Shown piece by piece: positions 12,401 to 25,897 of a DNA stretch of 64,000 nucleotides (its first letter is position 1; each line of letters starts with the position of its first letter). Origin of the DNA: Nipponacmea schrenckii (Eukaryota > Mollusca > Gastropoda > Lottiidae). The DNA lies in assembly GCA_030562195.1 (NCBI GenBank), contig JAUJPP010000003.1, positions 17,081,398 to 17,145,397 of the forward strand, in the 5' to 3' direction. The position numbers and the translations under genes are program-made. The notes under the pieces were generated by a model. It saw only the letters and a program-made list of their open reading frames with translations, searched no databases and was not told where the DNA came from.

Positions 12401-15400
12401 TCTGATATAATACTGTGGAAATTGTAATAAGTAGCTTGGACCATCTGTTGATCACTATTATAAAAAATAGCCATCTCCATCCTCAATTCTTCAGCTGTCA
12501 CTTACCCTCAATGACATTGGTTACTAGACTCAGGTGGGCATGTGTCATTAACCGTCAAAATGATTATTAACCATAGCTGAACTGATTTTTCTTTCAGATT
12601 TTGAAGGTGTACGATTTGCAATTTATTTCTTATTTGCATGGTTGATAAGCTTGATTTCCTTATATTGTAGAATAAATAATTTATCTACTCACTCTTCTTC
12701 TCAAAATATTCACCTTTCAGTGAATCCTTGGAAATGAAGCAACATTCTATTGAGTGATTTGTCATCTTGAGCTGGCCTGTATTTAGTAGTGATATTGAGT
12801 AACTGGACATGAAGTGGACACTGTTCACTGTCTTCTAACACCTTTATCTGATGACTGTTGTCAGGTTGTTATGAGATCATTGTCACACCTGAGCAGATAT
12901 AACAATAATCTTTTTACCTGGCTGACCAGATATGACCTTTCTTTATGACCCTGGGACACTTTCCAGGGCTTCTATTACTTTCAACTTTGACCTGAACATT
13001 GTAAGCATGTGATAGCTTAATTTTCTAGCTTGGTTGTTCTTTCTCTGATAGTGGTGTTGTGTTTTACCTTTCAGGTCATATTTCCCTATTTTGTTCACCT
13101 AATATTCTCTCCTGCAGCATTTTGTCACTGGTATTGACATTTTTTTCCCCACATCTTTTCAGGGTTGTTATTTTTCTACATATCTCTGTATATTAAATGA
13201 ATTATGGTAATCATTTGGTAGCTCTTAAGAAGTTTCAGTGAAACTGAATCTACCTATGTGATGAATTGTATGGCCTTTTTATTATGACATTTTACAACTA
13301 GTTTATCATATAATTGCAATTTAAATATAATTCTAAGAGCCATTTAGGGATATATCTTTCTCTCATTCACATTTAACACTATATTATCATCTCCTGTCAA
13401 CAAATTTCAAGTTTTTTATTGAAGGCTGACCCTATCGTGATTGAACTACCAAAATCATATTACCTCATCACAATGTGGAAAAACATGGGGTCCATTCTCT
13501 CCTTTGTCTGCACTGTCTTAGTTAGGAATGACATGATATATGTTATTCCTAATAAAGTCTATTTTTGAAAATTTATTTAGTTTCCTTCCTTTTTGTTCCG
13601 TGTCTCAGCTGGTCCAAAGTTTAATTCTCCTGTGAAGTAATATTTCATCTCTTTTTCTGATTGAGAATATTGACATTATTTTAGAAATGTTGAATGTGGT
13701 ATGAAAAATGAGGAAACCTTGATTTATGGCAAACGAAATTTAATTTGATTTTCTGCTTAAGTAAACAAAGTGCATGTTGTTTTCTATTTCCCTTCCCCTA
13801 TGAATATGCAATTTTTCAGTTGGTTAGATTTGTACATGTTAATATGATTTGGTGTCAATCTGCTGTTAGTACAACAATACACAGTTTGCTGTAAGGGTTG
13901 TAATATAAAAATGAGATAACAAATCTTTTGTCTCATTTCATTTTTTTTCTCTTTTTTTTTTTGCTGTTATGAATAGAATTATCTGTATTTCAATATTCAA
14001 AAAAAGTTCTTCAGACCCTAAGACTACCTGAAGTTTATCTCTTCAATTATCATATTTCTTTTTGTTGTTTTTTTAATGTATCCAAATATGACTTTTCTAA
14101 ATTAAACTTCACCAATTGGAAGTTTCAAAACAACTGTTTGATGGATTTCCCCGCTCACTGGGCAAATATATCATCTTAGTATCGGTACTATAGGTCAAAG
14201 TGAATTGTATATTTATTTTTTATTGTAAATTTTAACTACTTTTGTTTGATATCCAATCCACTTTCAGCAATCAGACCCAAATCAGAATTATTTACAAGTT
14301 TTAGTTGAAGAGGTCCATTAGTTATTTAGAACCAGAATATTTATTCATCATTTATCATGTTAAAAGAAGCTTTCAACAGTCATTTATCAGTCTAAGATCA
14401 GATTGATAGATTTCTAGTGGCTCCTCACCGCCTTTATCCTATTCTTAATCAATCAGCTTAGGTTAATCTGCCTGCTCCTTTAATCCCTGCTTAATCCTAG
14501 ATCAATCACTTCCTTAATCCTTAACACTAATTTTAAAACAGTGTTTTATGTGATTGATCCATACTAAAAACGTTGACGCTTTTGGTCTGAGACTAGCAAG
14601 GTTTATATGGTATTAGGAACAGTATAGTAAATGTTAATAGGTTATTAGAAATCACTGAATATTTAAAAGTTTGGAAGGAAAAAAAATTAATTTGATTAAT
14701 TAGAGGCTATAGATATTTGGTTAAATAGTGATGTTCATATTCAAGAAAAAGCGATATTGATAGCTATATAAGATGCTGACTAAATGGAATTTTTTTTCAT
14801 TATTATACAATGTTCTGGATTCCATTATTTTTAGGAAACAAAGTGCATAAAAAATGAGAAAAATGTAGGTTTTAAAATTGGCCATTAGAAATGTGTTTTT
14901 GTTTTTATATAAAATACATACAATCACTGAACATTTTTTCTTTCCTATTTTAAAATGTCTTTGTTTCCGTTGTACAATACCATTGTATTGAGCAAATAAA
15001 AGATAGAGAAAATCTATAGAGTTAGGAGTAAATTCATTGTTAAAGTAAAGATAAGAGGAAATTTATGATGTGTGAATCCTGTACAATGCAATGCTTCTCT
15101 TCAACCTTTAGTGAAGCAGTAAACAATTTTAATTGCAACTTAAGAATTTGGATTAAGATAAGCTTGAACTATTTTATTTGTTTAAAAGTTTAAGATAAAA
15201 GAAGGTTTTATTTATTTAAATGTAATAAATATATTATCAGACTTCTACAGTTAGTATTTTACTACCGCAAGTTAGACCCTTTCTCCTAATAATTTATATT
15301 AGGGATTAACATTATAGATTTTATTATCTACTTGTCACAGGTTTAATTCTTGTTAAAAACTAATATATGGTTTTATATTGATAAATCAAAGAAAACAGCT

Positions 15401-18400
15401 TATGGAAGATATCACTTGACCATGTTGGTTTGGAATTTGTAAAAATTTTCAAATTTCATGTTTGATAGTTGTTGGGTGATAGAGGGTATTGTGGTTGAAC
15501 AGTTAAAACATTAGCTAAAGCATTGCTCTTAAGAATTATATTGGTGTGTGTCACTTTTAGTCTTTTTCAACTGAATGAAATCCATTAAAACATATTGTCA
15601 CCTGAATTAATTCCTCTGAATAGAAGTCATTTATAAGGAACAGCAAAAATCATCTATTTCTTGAAAATCTGCTTCTCAGATTGTTATCAATTAAACATAT
15701 GATGTTTGTATCAATTTTGAGCATTGGTTATGATTACAGCATTCTAGAAAGTGATGGAATTTTAACAAGGATTAAATGATAAGTTATGTGTCATATAGAT
15801 GTTATACAGGAATAACCATCATGTTATATCATTAGAAATCTCTTATCACCTATTAATTACTGTAACACTAATTATATCTCAGCAGTCTTGTCTGGTTCAT
15901 AGATAGTCTAACATACTACTCGCTGTGCTCTTCAGTTCAAATGATCTGTATTCACTATTACAATTCCTCTGTTTTTCTTCTTTAAAAAAGGTTTTGTGTG
16001 TGTTCTGATTTTTTTATTCATATGAACATGTATTCAATGAATAGTTAATGGTTCTGGTATTAAAATCTGTCTGAGCCATCTGCATTAATAATCAATGTCA
16101 TTGTGAGTTGACTTAATTTTCAAACCATATCCCAATAAAACATCTTCCAAAAATGAAACAAATTGAATTTGCTGATTTGGACTAAGGAAAACTCTTGCAC
16201 CAATTCACCTACCCATCCTAAGCTCCAAGTGACTTCTGTTATATGAATAATTGTTTGTATTCTTATTGTTGATATTATTTTCACTAGTATGTTTTTCAAT
16301 TGATTCTAATCTATGGTGCCAAAAGAGATACTTCCAGATCTTCGTATCAGACAATAGATTTAAAACAAAAAAATATTCTATTTTTAGAATTATAAACTTT
16401 CAGTCCAATCGTAACATTGATTTGAATCCAAGAATCCAAGCTTTATTCCTTAACGTGATGTGTCACATGTTCCGCTTAGAATATTGTTTGTCTATCCAAT
16501 AATAGAAATTATTAAAACATTAGAAATGGCAGGATTGCAATATCCTGGGTTGATGATGATCCATCATTTGAACCATTAGAACACAGTCGGGCCTTGCACC
16601 AACAACATTTTAGAGGGATTTCCAACTATTTTCAGCCTCATATCCACAATACAGAAAGATGGTGGTACTGTTACATGTAAACGACAAGTTTAGCTGCTGT
16701 TGTTACCCCAAGATGATACACTTTTGTTTCATTACTTAGAAATAGCTCAATTTCTGTGTATGCATTGTTATTTTGTCATAAAAAAAGGATTCTATGTGGT
16801 AAAAATGTTACAACTGTGTTAAGAATGTAGAAGAATATTTTTCTGTCATTAATCATGAATAGAGATATATAGTATAATATTCTAACTACCAGATGGTTAT
16901 TGAATAATGTGATGTTATTAGTCAGTACTTACTACTCATCTTTTTGTCTTACCTAATTACTTTATAATTATCTACATCTATTATACAGCCCACATATTTT
17001 CATATTCTTTTTACTACTTTTCTTTTAAACTTAAATTTCTTTGACTTTTCAATCTTGCAGTTGTATTGTGGTCAGAACTGGTCATTATTTGGTATTTGTA
17101 TTCAAGATTTTACCTCACTGAAAACATATCATACAACATTATCTTGTAAGCATAACAATATAATATTTCTGTTTTAAACAACTGGGTTAAATTCAAGAGC
17201 CCTATACAATGGTTGATTGTTTTGTAGTATGTTTTACTGTGAATGAAAATTACCTATTGATAATTTGTTGTTAATTGTTTTTTTCATTGACATTATTTAT
17301 CAGTCAGATTTGGTCTATAGAAATAGACAAATATAACCTAACAGTTTGTAAATCAGAGGTAGAGAAAACTGTTACATTATTATCACTTAATTTAAACACA
17401 ATACCACTATATATATCGAAATGTCATGCTGGTGAATATAATTGAATAAAAACATAAAAATTAGTTTTTCTCAAATAATTTTACCTGTATAATTTAAACT
17501 TGACATGTTTAGATTGAATTAGGTAAAATAAAATAAGAAGAAAATAATAAAAGGAACTGTTTGTTTCTTGAAGGCTTAAAGCAATAAATAATCCTGACAC
17601 ATTTGGTTTTAGCTTTTGACATTTCACACATTTATTTTACCTGAAGGTTTAACTTCATCAAATACAATATTTACCTGTTAATTATAATTACTCATTAATT
17701 ATCATTACTTAATGAGTTGTAGATATATCTACAGGTATAATGAAAGGGGGTATTGTTTAATAATGATTTATAAGATTAGCACATCTTTCTGATATATTAA
17801 ATATTGACCTGTCATTCAGTAGACCAACTGGGGTGAACTTTATCAAAGCCCGAAGGTCCAATGTAAAATGTATTGTTTTAAGCCAGGCACCTGAATGAAA
17901 GTAGATAAAGATGACAGTTTAGGTCTGATTATAATGAATGGACAGTAAACTATTAGATTAACTGTTTCAATATGTGTCAAATTATAATTTAAAACATTAT
18001 TTCATTTTTAGAAAAAAAAATCCAGGTTTATCCTGTATATTTGGATTATTTGCTTAAAATTTTTTAAAATTGTTATTTTCTAAACTGTGGAGTATTTAGA
18101 TATTAGTTCTCTTAAAGCATAGGATAGTTTATTTTAGTGTTTTGTAATAATTTCTTAAATTTCATTTGTTAATATATTTATGATGATAAACATTTTATAA
18201 ATCTTCAAAAGACAAATTAACAGGTTGACCAACTTATGGACATCATAAGGCACAATCCTTTGACTTGACAATTGAGAAAGCTAGACTAGATTAGTGTGGA
18301 AACTGTCTGTTACCAGTTCAATAAGTCCCCTATTTGAAATAAAGAATAGACTTGTAGGGTTAATAGGAGTGTAGAGGGATTTAACCTGCACAATATTTGT

Positions 18401-21400
18401 ATAAGTTTAGGTTATTAAATATAAATGCTATGAATAGACAGTTAGATCTTGTATTGACTCAGTACTGAATGCTGACTAGTATTTGACTATATTAATATTG
18501 ATATTAAAATGTGAATTATATCATGAATGAAATATGAACTGAATTCACTTTACCTTCAATATTATAATGTCCTAACAAACATTACACTCTCTGTTTTGTT
18601 GTATAGACTTAGAATGATAGGTCAAAGATGAAATTGGAATCAATGTGGTAGTCAAATTTGTAATGTTTATTTATTGAGTAATATAAGGAATATTGGTGAA
18701 AAATTTAACAATGTTAAATTTTCACATGTATAAATAAGAATAACTAAAAAAACATTTTCTTTGGAAGAGCCACTTGTTGAACATGTGGATTTGATAATTT
18801 GCTGTCCACAATTAAATTTAGTTTTCTTTCTTAATATCTGGGTGAATGCAGATCTTTGCAGGATTCTTCTTTCTAAATCTCTCTAAAGAATATCTCTATC
18901 AGAAAAATGTATTAGGTTGAAAATATAAAAAATCTCTTTATTATTTTCAAGTCTTTCAACCATCAAATCGACTTTTCTCCAGACCAATTTGAAAATATTA
19001 TAAAATGATAGATTTAGTTTGTATTGAGACTCCAAGATCAATTTACCTAAGTTTTTCATCTTCAACTTGACATTGATTTGTCTATTTTCGGTAAAACTGG
19101 TGATTTGAATGAGAAATGAGTTATTGAAAGATTCTAATGGTGTAAATTTGACATGTATATGACTAGTGGAATCTTTGATAGAACTAGTTGTAAAACCAGT
19201 GTTTTCTATAGATATATCCCAAATGGTTAGGAAACTAGTTTAATTGGTTATGAGATTTGACAACAACTTTTATTATTCATGGTTTCAGGGATATTCTTGT
19301 TATCGAGGAGCAAAATTGGAAATATACCATCAATTTACAACAAAGTTGATAATCTACTTATCTTTTCAATTTTGGAGGAAAAGCTTCAAAATAGAGGTAG
19401 AAAGGTCAGACTCGGAACCTAAATATCTGACTACAGATTTTATTATGGAATCAGATGACTTGTCTCTGTAGACTAATAAAATCACATCAGAATATTCCAC
19501 TTATTACCTCTAATATACAATTTTACTATCTATATATTCTATTGCTCTATTGATACTGGAACAATAATAGACACCAGTCTCCAGACATGGTCAGACTGAA
19601 AATCACCACCTCTCAAATATAATTTTCTCTTCCTCTCCATAATTTTATTACCATTTCCAAATATATCGTTTGGAAACAAACAAGAAATTCTTTTAGTAGG
19701 TTTAATAAGTATTCCATCTTGCATAGACATGGAAGTGTATGGCGTGGGTGTTGATGTTTTATATGCAATAAACATGGACATATTTGACAGAATAATAAGT
19801 ACCATAAATTAAAAGTTTACTGAGTAGATATAAGAATCAATAAAATGACAACATAATTGTAATATATACGATTGTTAGAATTAATTTCTGTGAAATTGAT
19901 GACTGTCGTCTATATTTATATATTGATTGACTTCAGTGAAGGAGATTCAATCTGTGGTTTTCTCTGTACCAACGCCTGATTATCTCTTATCCTATATCTA
20001 TCATTGTCTACTTCACTTTTATTATTTGTCACAATTTAATCACTTTCATCACTTCCAATATGTTGATATTCTGATTTTCTCTAGATGTTACTGTGAATCA
20101 CCAATAGTTTGAATTTGATTTTCTGAGAAAGTCACCTTGATTTTTTAGTTCTGTACTTTTTTGTATACCTTTGATCAAATTGATTTTTATTAAACAACAT
20201 ATTAAGAATCACAGTTGCATAGGTATTCCCACATTATTGGAGGCGTTCATGTCTTATACCAATCACCAGTTGCTGAGTTATTTAACACTTGCTACATCCC
20301 CTTCCAATACCTGTCAGTCTTAATTATAGAACTCTTCATATGGCCCAGACCCTTTCTCCGGATATGTTTTAGTTATGTTAAATTGGTGTAAAATTCAAAA
20401 CTATATACTTAAAATTCCAATGTAACATGGATTGAATATGTATACCAGTTTTACATGGTAACATGTTTCTCATACATCAAGTTATTCCCATGGTTATAAA
20501 TAAATATACAATTCTCTTGTTTCCTTTTACAGATAGCTATTTTGTGATTGAGAAGGTTTTCATCTAAGAATTTTACTCCCTTTCTGTTTTTATCTCAGGG
20601 GATTCTATTCATCAACCCTGATTTGTATATAATTTATTAATTCATATAGTCATTCTCCATATTGATAAAAACACATTTTAATATTGCTTCTAGTTTCTAA
20701 TCTTTATGCCTTTCTTCCATATTAACAATTCATGATTCAGAAAACTTTTCAACTTTCTTTCTGAATCATACTTAATATTTGCAAATTCGCAGAATAGAGA
20801 ATTTTTTTCATATTTTGTTCTCTAGAATATTTTAACTTCGATCAATTTCAGTTGTGAAATATTGGACTGAATTATTCATAAAAGACAGTGATGATGAAAT
20901 ATTTGCAATACTTAACAAACTGTGTTATTAAAAGATCTCGAATGAAATATTTTCTATCAGTTTCATGTAAAACAATTAGTAAAGAATATTCAATGCTGGA
21001 ACAGTTGGCAAAATTAGCCAAAACTTTAAGTTTCCAAAGAAACTGACTACAGAAGAAGTCAGATATTTTTGAAGTATCAGATTAGGTGAAGTAAACTGCT
21101 GGTGTATTCAGAATAAATACTATTAATGATGAACTTGACAAGTTTCATGTTAAATTGTAAAATTCTGAGAAAGCAATTAGTTGATGCTGATATTTTGTCT
21201 GTAAATCAATTGGAAGTTCGAGACAACTGTCTCCATTTTCTTTTAACTTCTGAATCAATCACATTGTTGTAATCATGAAATAAAAAAATAACGTAAGACA
21301 ATAGTCTGTATAACCGGATTGATTTCAAAGTAGAAACTAAAGGAAAATAACATTACCAGGAACTCGAGCCAACTTCAGATACAAACTTGTAAATACTGCT

Positions 21401-24400
21401 ACTCACTATTTGTTGATTTTCCTTTCTATCCACATCATCAATCAACAACCCTTCCACTTACAGAATTGGAATGTTCCAGATTCTTTTGATAATTAAAATG
21501 CCCATATTCGGTAGTAATATAATATCATTTTGTTAACTGAATGGAGAACCAATAAAACAATAATGGCGAGAATATAATTTCTGTTGAACTTGTGATGCTC
21601 ATATATTTGGGACTTAGTCAAATATCTTGGGTTTGTCAGAAAAACAACTGAAGCCAAAAATAACAGTTGTATTTCAACACTTTGTACTTTAGAACATAAT
21701 AGAATGTAATAGAGGAGACTGAGATGTTATGTTTAACCTCTTGTTTTCTACTTAACTGAACAAAGAAAGCACAGATCTACCATCTCTTGGTACAATTTCA
21801 ATTTCAAGGCATAGCAGAAGGTATCTTATTGTATATTCAGTGTAAATCCAAAATAAATCCACATAACAAGAGTACAGTAAGCAGTATGAAAATAAACATT
21901 ATTGTGCTGTCTTGGATTTTGTGTCGCTATATACTTGCCCTATTTTGTACTGTTTAAAAAAAAAAAAATTTGTGTGATATATTCAGCTTTTTTGTTCTAA
22001 TTTTTTCTCCACCCAACAGAATACTGTTTCTGTTCTTGTATTTTTATTTCATGACATTATTTGTTATGATTTCAGTAAGCAGTAAGTCTGAGTTTCAGAT
22101 GGCTGTCTCTTATAGAATCATCTGAATCATTTTTCTTCATTGTTTATTTACACTTTGATTTGAACATGTAACAATGACCGGACATGGGTGTAACAAAGGT
22201 CTCTATGTCTGGATTGGTCACATTAAATTACAAATCTCACTAACTTGTGAAAGTTTTTTTCTGGTGTCAACTCTCTTATGACTACAATGTAGTTTGACCA
22301 GAAGTCAATGCCATTATTTTTTCTTCATTATTTTCACCTTGCTCTGTCACATACAAAAACAACTAAATCAATAAATGTTTGATTGTTAAAACACAAGACT
22401 TCAACTTTGTCCGACAGAAAAATGACGTTTGGTCACAGCTTTACACTGTGCTACCAGCACTTTATTGACTTGCACATATACCTGTAAACATTAGAATAAG
22501 GTTCCCGTTAGACTCGCAAGGCATGAATTGAATGTTAAACAACAAAAAGTTCATTCTCAGTCACTTTTGATTGTTTTTCACATTGGTTAGTCAAGCTGGT
22601 TTTATTAGTAGTTCATGTTGAATATTGATACCATGCCCTTCTAGTCACAGTCATATTGTCAACAATTATTTATTTAGTTCATTTCTATTTGTACAGTTTA
22701 TGAAATTTTCTTTTCCACTTGAATTGGGACTTTTCTCAGAAGAATTAACTATTTTAAATTTTTGTTATGAAAAAAAAAAAAAATTATGTTCATAAAGTTT
22801 AAAAATGTAAAATAAGTAGCTTATTTGGAATTTCTTTTTCAATATTTATCTACATTGCTGATGTGATTCCTGAGAAATGGGAAAAAATGTGAGATTCCTA
22901 ACCACCATGTGCTCAAACCATTGGTTAAGAAATATAAAATTTTCATTTAAGAGGTAAATAATATTGAATAAAAATACAATTGATATGGCAAAGTCCATCT
23001 CCACCTTTATTTTACTTTGCATGTCTTATGGGGAAATTGTCTTGACATTATTGCTAACCATTGAACCCTGTAGTGATCAAATACAATATAGTGAAATATA
23101 ATGGATAATGTTTAATTCTGGGTGTCATACATGTCACATTTCTGACCTGTGTTTTTTACCTTGACACTCCCCTGTGGTTTCTCTAGTGATAATACAATTA
23201 ACCCTGTTTATCCCTTAAGATCAGCCTTGGTAGAATTTTTACCATGGTAATAATGACTGTTATTAAATGACTATGACATGGGATAAACTAAGGTGAAGGG
23301 AAGGGGTTAAAATCTTATTCTATTAAGAATTCCAGTGTTTTTCTTGACCAAAAAGTGCAGTGAATGTGAGCTAATTCTTCGTGTTCTTGGTATGATCATT
23401 TAAATTAGAAATGAAAGGTGGTTTATTACAGTCAAGCTTTTTAAAACTACCTGTCACCCATAAATTATGAAATTTAAACACTATACTATAGATTGGGAGA
23501 CAGAATGCAAAAGCAGTAGAACACAATCAGGAGATTATACATGTATGTAGAGAACAATGTGTTCTGAGGAACATTGTGTTTCTGTTCCAGTATTTACATC
23601 CTTTCCATTACCTCCCATCTTTACAGTGCTTAGGATAATCTTGAAGGGATATTGAGTATTGAATATTTTAATTGTGTTCATAACCAATTATATATGAATG
23701 ATCTTTTTAAATCAGAAATTGTAATCTTACTGAACCAGACACTATAGTCATAGACTGCCTTCAGGACATTGTCTTATCTAGATTAAATTACAGATGTCTG
23801 TATAGATAATACTGACTTATGTCAACTTTCCTTTAGCTATAATTTGTTTTATCTGTTAGGAATTCATTTTATATAGAAAACACTCCTTGGTGATAATTAA
23901 AATACTAGAAATACTGTAAAACCTATCATTGTGTTCACTCATTCAAAATTTATGCAGACTGTTACAATCGCAAACTTTTGTGTATCACTTGCTCCTCTCT
24001 ACTCCAAGCATGCCATAAAATTGCATTGAATACACATTAAATAGTTTTTATAATTTATATTTTTTCATGATACAAAATAACAAACAAGTAAACAAACAAA
24101 CAGTAATAGAACATAGGATGAAACAGGATGACATTTTTGAGTACATTTTGAAATCCTTATTGTAGTTAAATAGAATTCAGATTTATATGGTGAATTTATA
24201 GAAAGCATGGTTTTGTGAAGCAGCATTTAAAATTGTGATTATTTCTCCAATGGTTGCTATCCAAATAAATAATTATATCAAAATAACAGTAAATAATGAA
24301 GCATTTGATCTTGTAATCAAATTGAAAGTTTTGATTGTTGAAAGGTTAGAAACAGTATGTACATAACTTTGATTCTGTACGCTTTAGAAAATTTCTTATA

Positions 24401-24594
24401 GAAAATATAATCCATTTTCACATTCCTTTATATAAATAATAAGTTCAATATATACATCATACTGTATGGTTTTTTTCATTGTGTGAACCTTCTGATATCT
24501 TTATATACATATATAGACAATTAATACTTGAAATATTTCAATTTATGTAGTTGTCAAATGTTTTAGAAAGGAAGTTTCGCATCCATAATCATTT
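9498..24594. other. Long AT-rich stretch without recognised genes
   Basis: No exon could be supported. Small structures seen: a possible 128-bp inverted-repeat unit at about 10006-10133 (AATTAAAGAGGTATT against AAATACCTCTCTAATC), a hairpin ATGCCC/GGGCAT near 10867-10884, a 9-bp-stem hairpin at 17690-17717 followed directly by a 16-bp palindrome at 17718-17733, and A or T runs of 12-14 near 13945, 21956 and 22770. Open frames near 18.9-19.8 kb on both strands have no recognisable family. Exons of large genes could be missed. Confidence 0.45.
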
Positions 24595-24615
24595 TAATAT
24601 AGAGTGACTGTATCT

Positions 24616-24621
24616 TTTATT
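24616..24621 (-). terminator. Candidate polyadenylation signal AATAAA
   Basis: This is the first canonical AATAAA on the minus strand after the stop codon at 25014, giving a 3' UTR of roughly 400 bases. It is a short motif in AT-rich DNA, so chance occurrence is possible. Confidence 0.4.
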
Positions 24622-25013
24622 AGAGTTTAGAAGATCTGATTTGAGATCTTGCTAAATTATGATAACTTAATCCCAGCTTGAAATCAATTTTACTGTATTA
24701 CCAAATGCATCAAATCAAAAATTTCATTAAAGTACATAAATTGAAATATTACATATTGGATATAGTTTTGACTCTTGGAGAGTTTTACAATGTTTAATTT
24801 ACACAGTAACTTTGGTGGTTCACATCACATTTTTACAATAGTTCAAATCTCAACTCTTGTCTCCTGTTTTCTATCATGAGATCTGTCAGACATAATGTTG
24901 ACAATGATAAAAGTATGAGATTACTAGTAATGTTTCCTTTAATGATCACAATTGATTCTAGACTAGCTGATACTTTAATCCTAGGAATGACTGAGGATGG
25001 AGTATAATAACTA

Positions 25014-25835
25014 TCACACAACAGAAAACCCAAAATCACTAGCTGGAGTCTGTTCACGACACGCTGACTGTCTGTGGACTTGAGCCACTGTAAATGTATT
25101 TGGATTATTTTGTGGCTGTTGACTTGGTAAATTTCGTGAAGATAAATTCTGTAAATATTGCCAACTAAGATGGCTGCTTACTTGAATATCATTTAAGTTT
25201 ATTTGATTCTTACTGTTGGATATAGCGAGATCATCTCGTGCACTGGTTTTAATCACAGGAGTTCGTTCACTTTTAGAAAATCTTACTGATTGACTTAAAC
25301 ACGAGTCCCTGTGGGATTTAATAGGTTTTAATAATGGAACATCTTGAGACTGGTTGGCACTAGGAAGATATTGTCCAGAACGAGAACTTCGGAATCCAGA
25401 ATCCTCAGAGTCAGTAGAACTATGTGATGCTTGAGAGCGGGGACGATCTTTACATGTTGTCACTTCACTTAATCCAGACATCCCACTGTCAGGACATGTA
25501 TTATACAATTTAGCACCATTAGGTGAACGATTAGCACTATTTTCATTTTCTGTGGAGGGACTGCGACTCACTTGATATCCGTTATTATCGTTACCATCCA
25601 TATCGACCTCAATATCAGGAATGAATTCATCAAAGTTTGGCGGGGATGGGGGCACCATGGGTAACCCTAGTTCTCTCATACGACCATGAGGGTCATGTTT
25701 CTTATACAGCACATCACGTCTGGCTTTGATTCTCTTTAAACACACCATAAATATAACAAATAGTACGATAGTTATAATAGTAGGTATTAATACGCCAATA
25801 TAGAACAAATAGTTCATGGTGTCACTGGTAGACAT
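25014..25835 (-). CDS. Unrecognised single-pass membrane protein, Ser-rich tail
   Basis: A complete 273-codon frame. The start is well placed: A at -3 (CACAATGTC), an in-frame TAA four codons upstream and a splice acceptor further out. Residues 1-8 are a short polar N-terminus. Residues 9-33 are a continuous hydrophobic helix, followed at once by KRIKARR, which predicts N-out/C-in topology without a cleaved signal peptide. The tail of about 240 residues is predicted disordered: PPSPP at 62-66, an acidic patch at 69-83, many Ser/Pro and Ser/Arg sites, and DSGFRS at 145-150, which fits the beta-TrCP phosphodegron pattern DSGxxS. It ends FSVV, a class I PDZ-ligand pattern (S-x-V). No ectodomain or enzyme domain is visible. 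A receptor-associated or scaffold role at the membrane is inference only. No family was recognised. Confidence 0.85.
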   Translation of the reverse strand: MSTSDTMNYLFYIGVLIPTIITIVLFVIFMVCLKRIKARRDVLYKKHDPHGRMRELGLPMVPPSPPNFDEFIPDIEVDMDGNDNNGYQVSRSPSTENENSANRSPNGAKLYNTCPDSGMSGLSEVTTCKDRPRSQASHSSTDSEDSGFRSSRSGQYLPSANQSQDVPLLKPIKSHRDSCLSQSVRFSKSERTPVIKTSARDDLAISNSKNQINLNDIQVSSHLSWQYLQNLSSRNLPSQQPQNNPNTFTVAQVHRQSACREQTPASDFGFSVV

Positions 25836-25897
25836 TGTGACAGATTACTCCCATAATCAATTCACCATAACATTATCTTTATAACATAGAACCTAAC

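Larger units (their letters stand above)
24595..25897 (-). other. Exon holding the whole coding region of the membrane-protein gene
   Basis: Read on the minus strand, a pyrimidine-rich stretch ending in ATTTCAG borders position 25897, giving a 3' splice site 62 bases before the ATG. The transcript therefore has at least one non-coding first exon at higher coordinates, not located. From there the exon runs through the 273-codon frame into an AT-rich 3' UTR to an AATAAA at 24616-24621. The end near 24595 is an estimate from that signal. Earlier ATTAAA variants near 24793 and 24938 could give shorter 3' ends. Confidence 0.55.

Noticed and set aside
18883..19065. 60-codon minus-strand frame near the previous one
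   Set aside because: No convincing splice acceptor or donor joins it to neighbours, and it is of low complexity.
19244..19471. Plus-strand frame with a possible TTTCAG acceptor
   Set aside because: The downstream donor is unclear and the peptide is not recognised.
19539..19805. 88-codon ATG frame on the minus strand with a hydrophobic start
   Set aside because: No family, no conserved motif and no paired exon; frames of this size are expected by chance in DNA this AT-rich.
24833..25057. 74-codon minus-strand frame overlapping the end of the membrane-protein gene
   Set aside because: It overlaps the 3' end of the supported 273-codon frame in another phase and is mostly 3' UTR.
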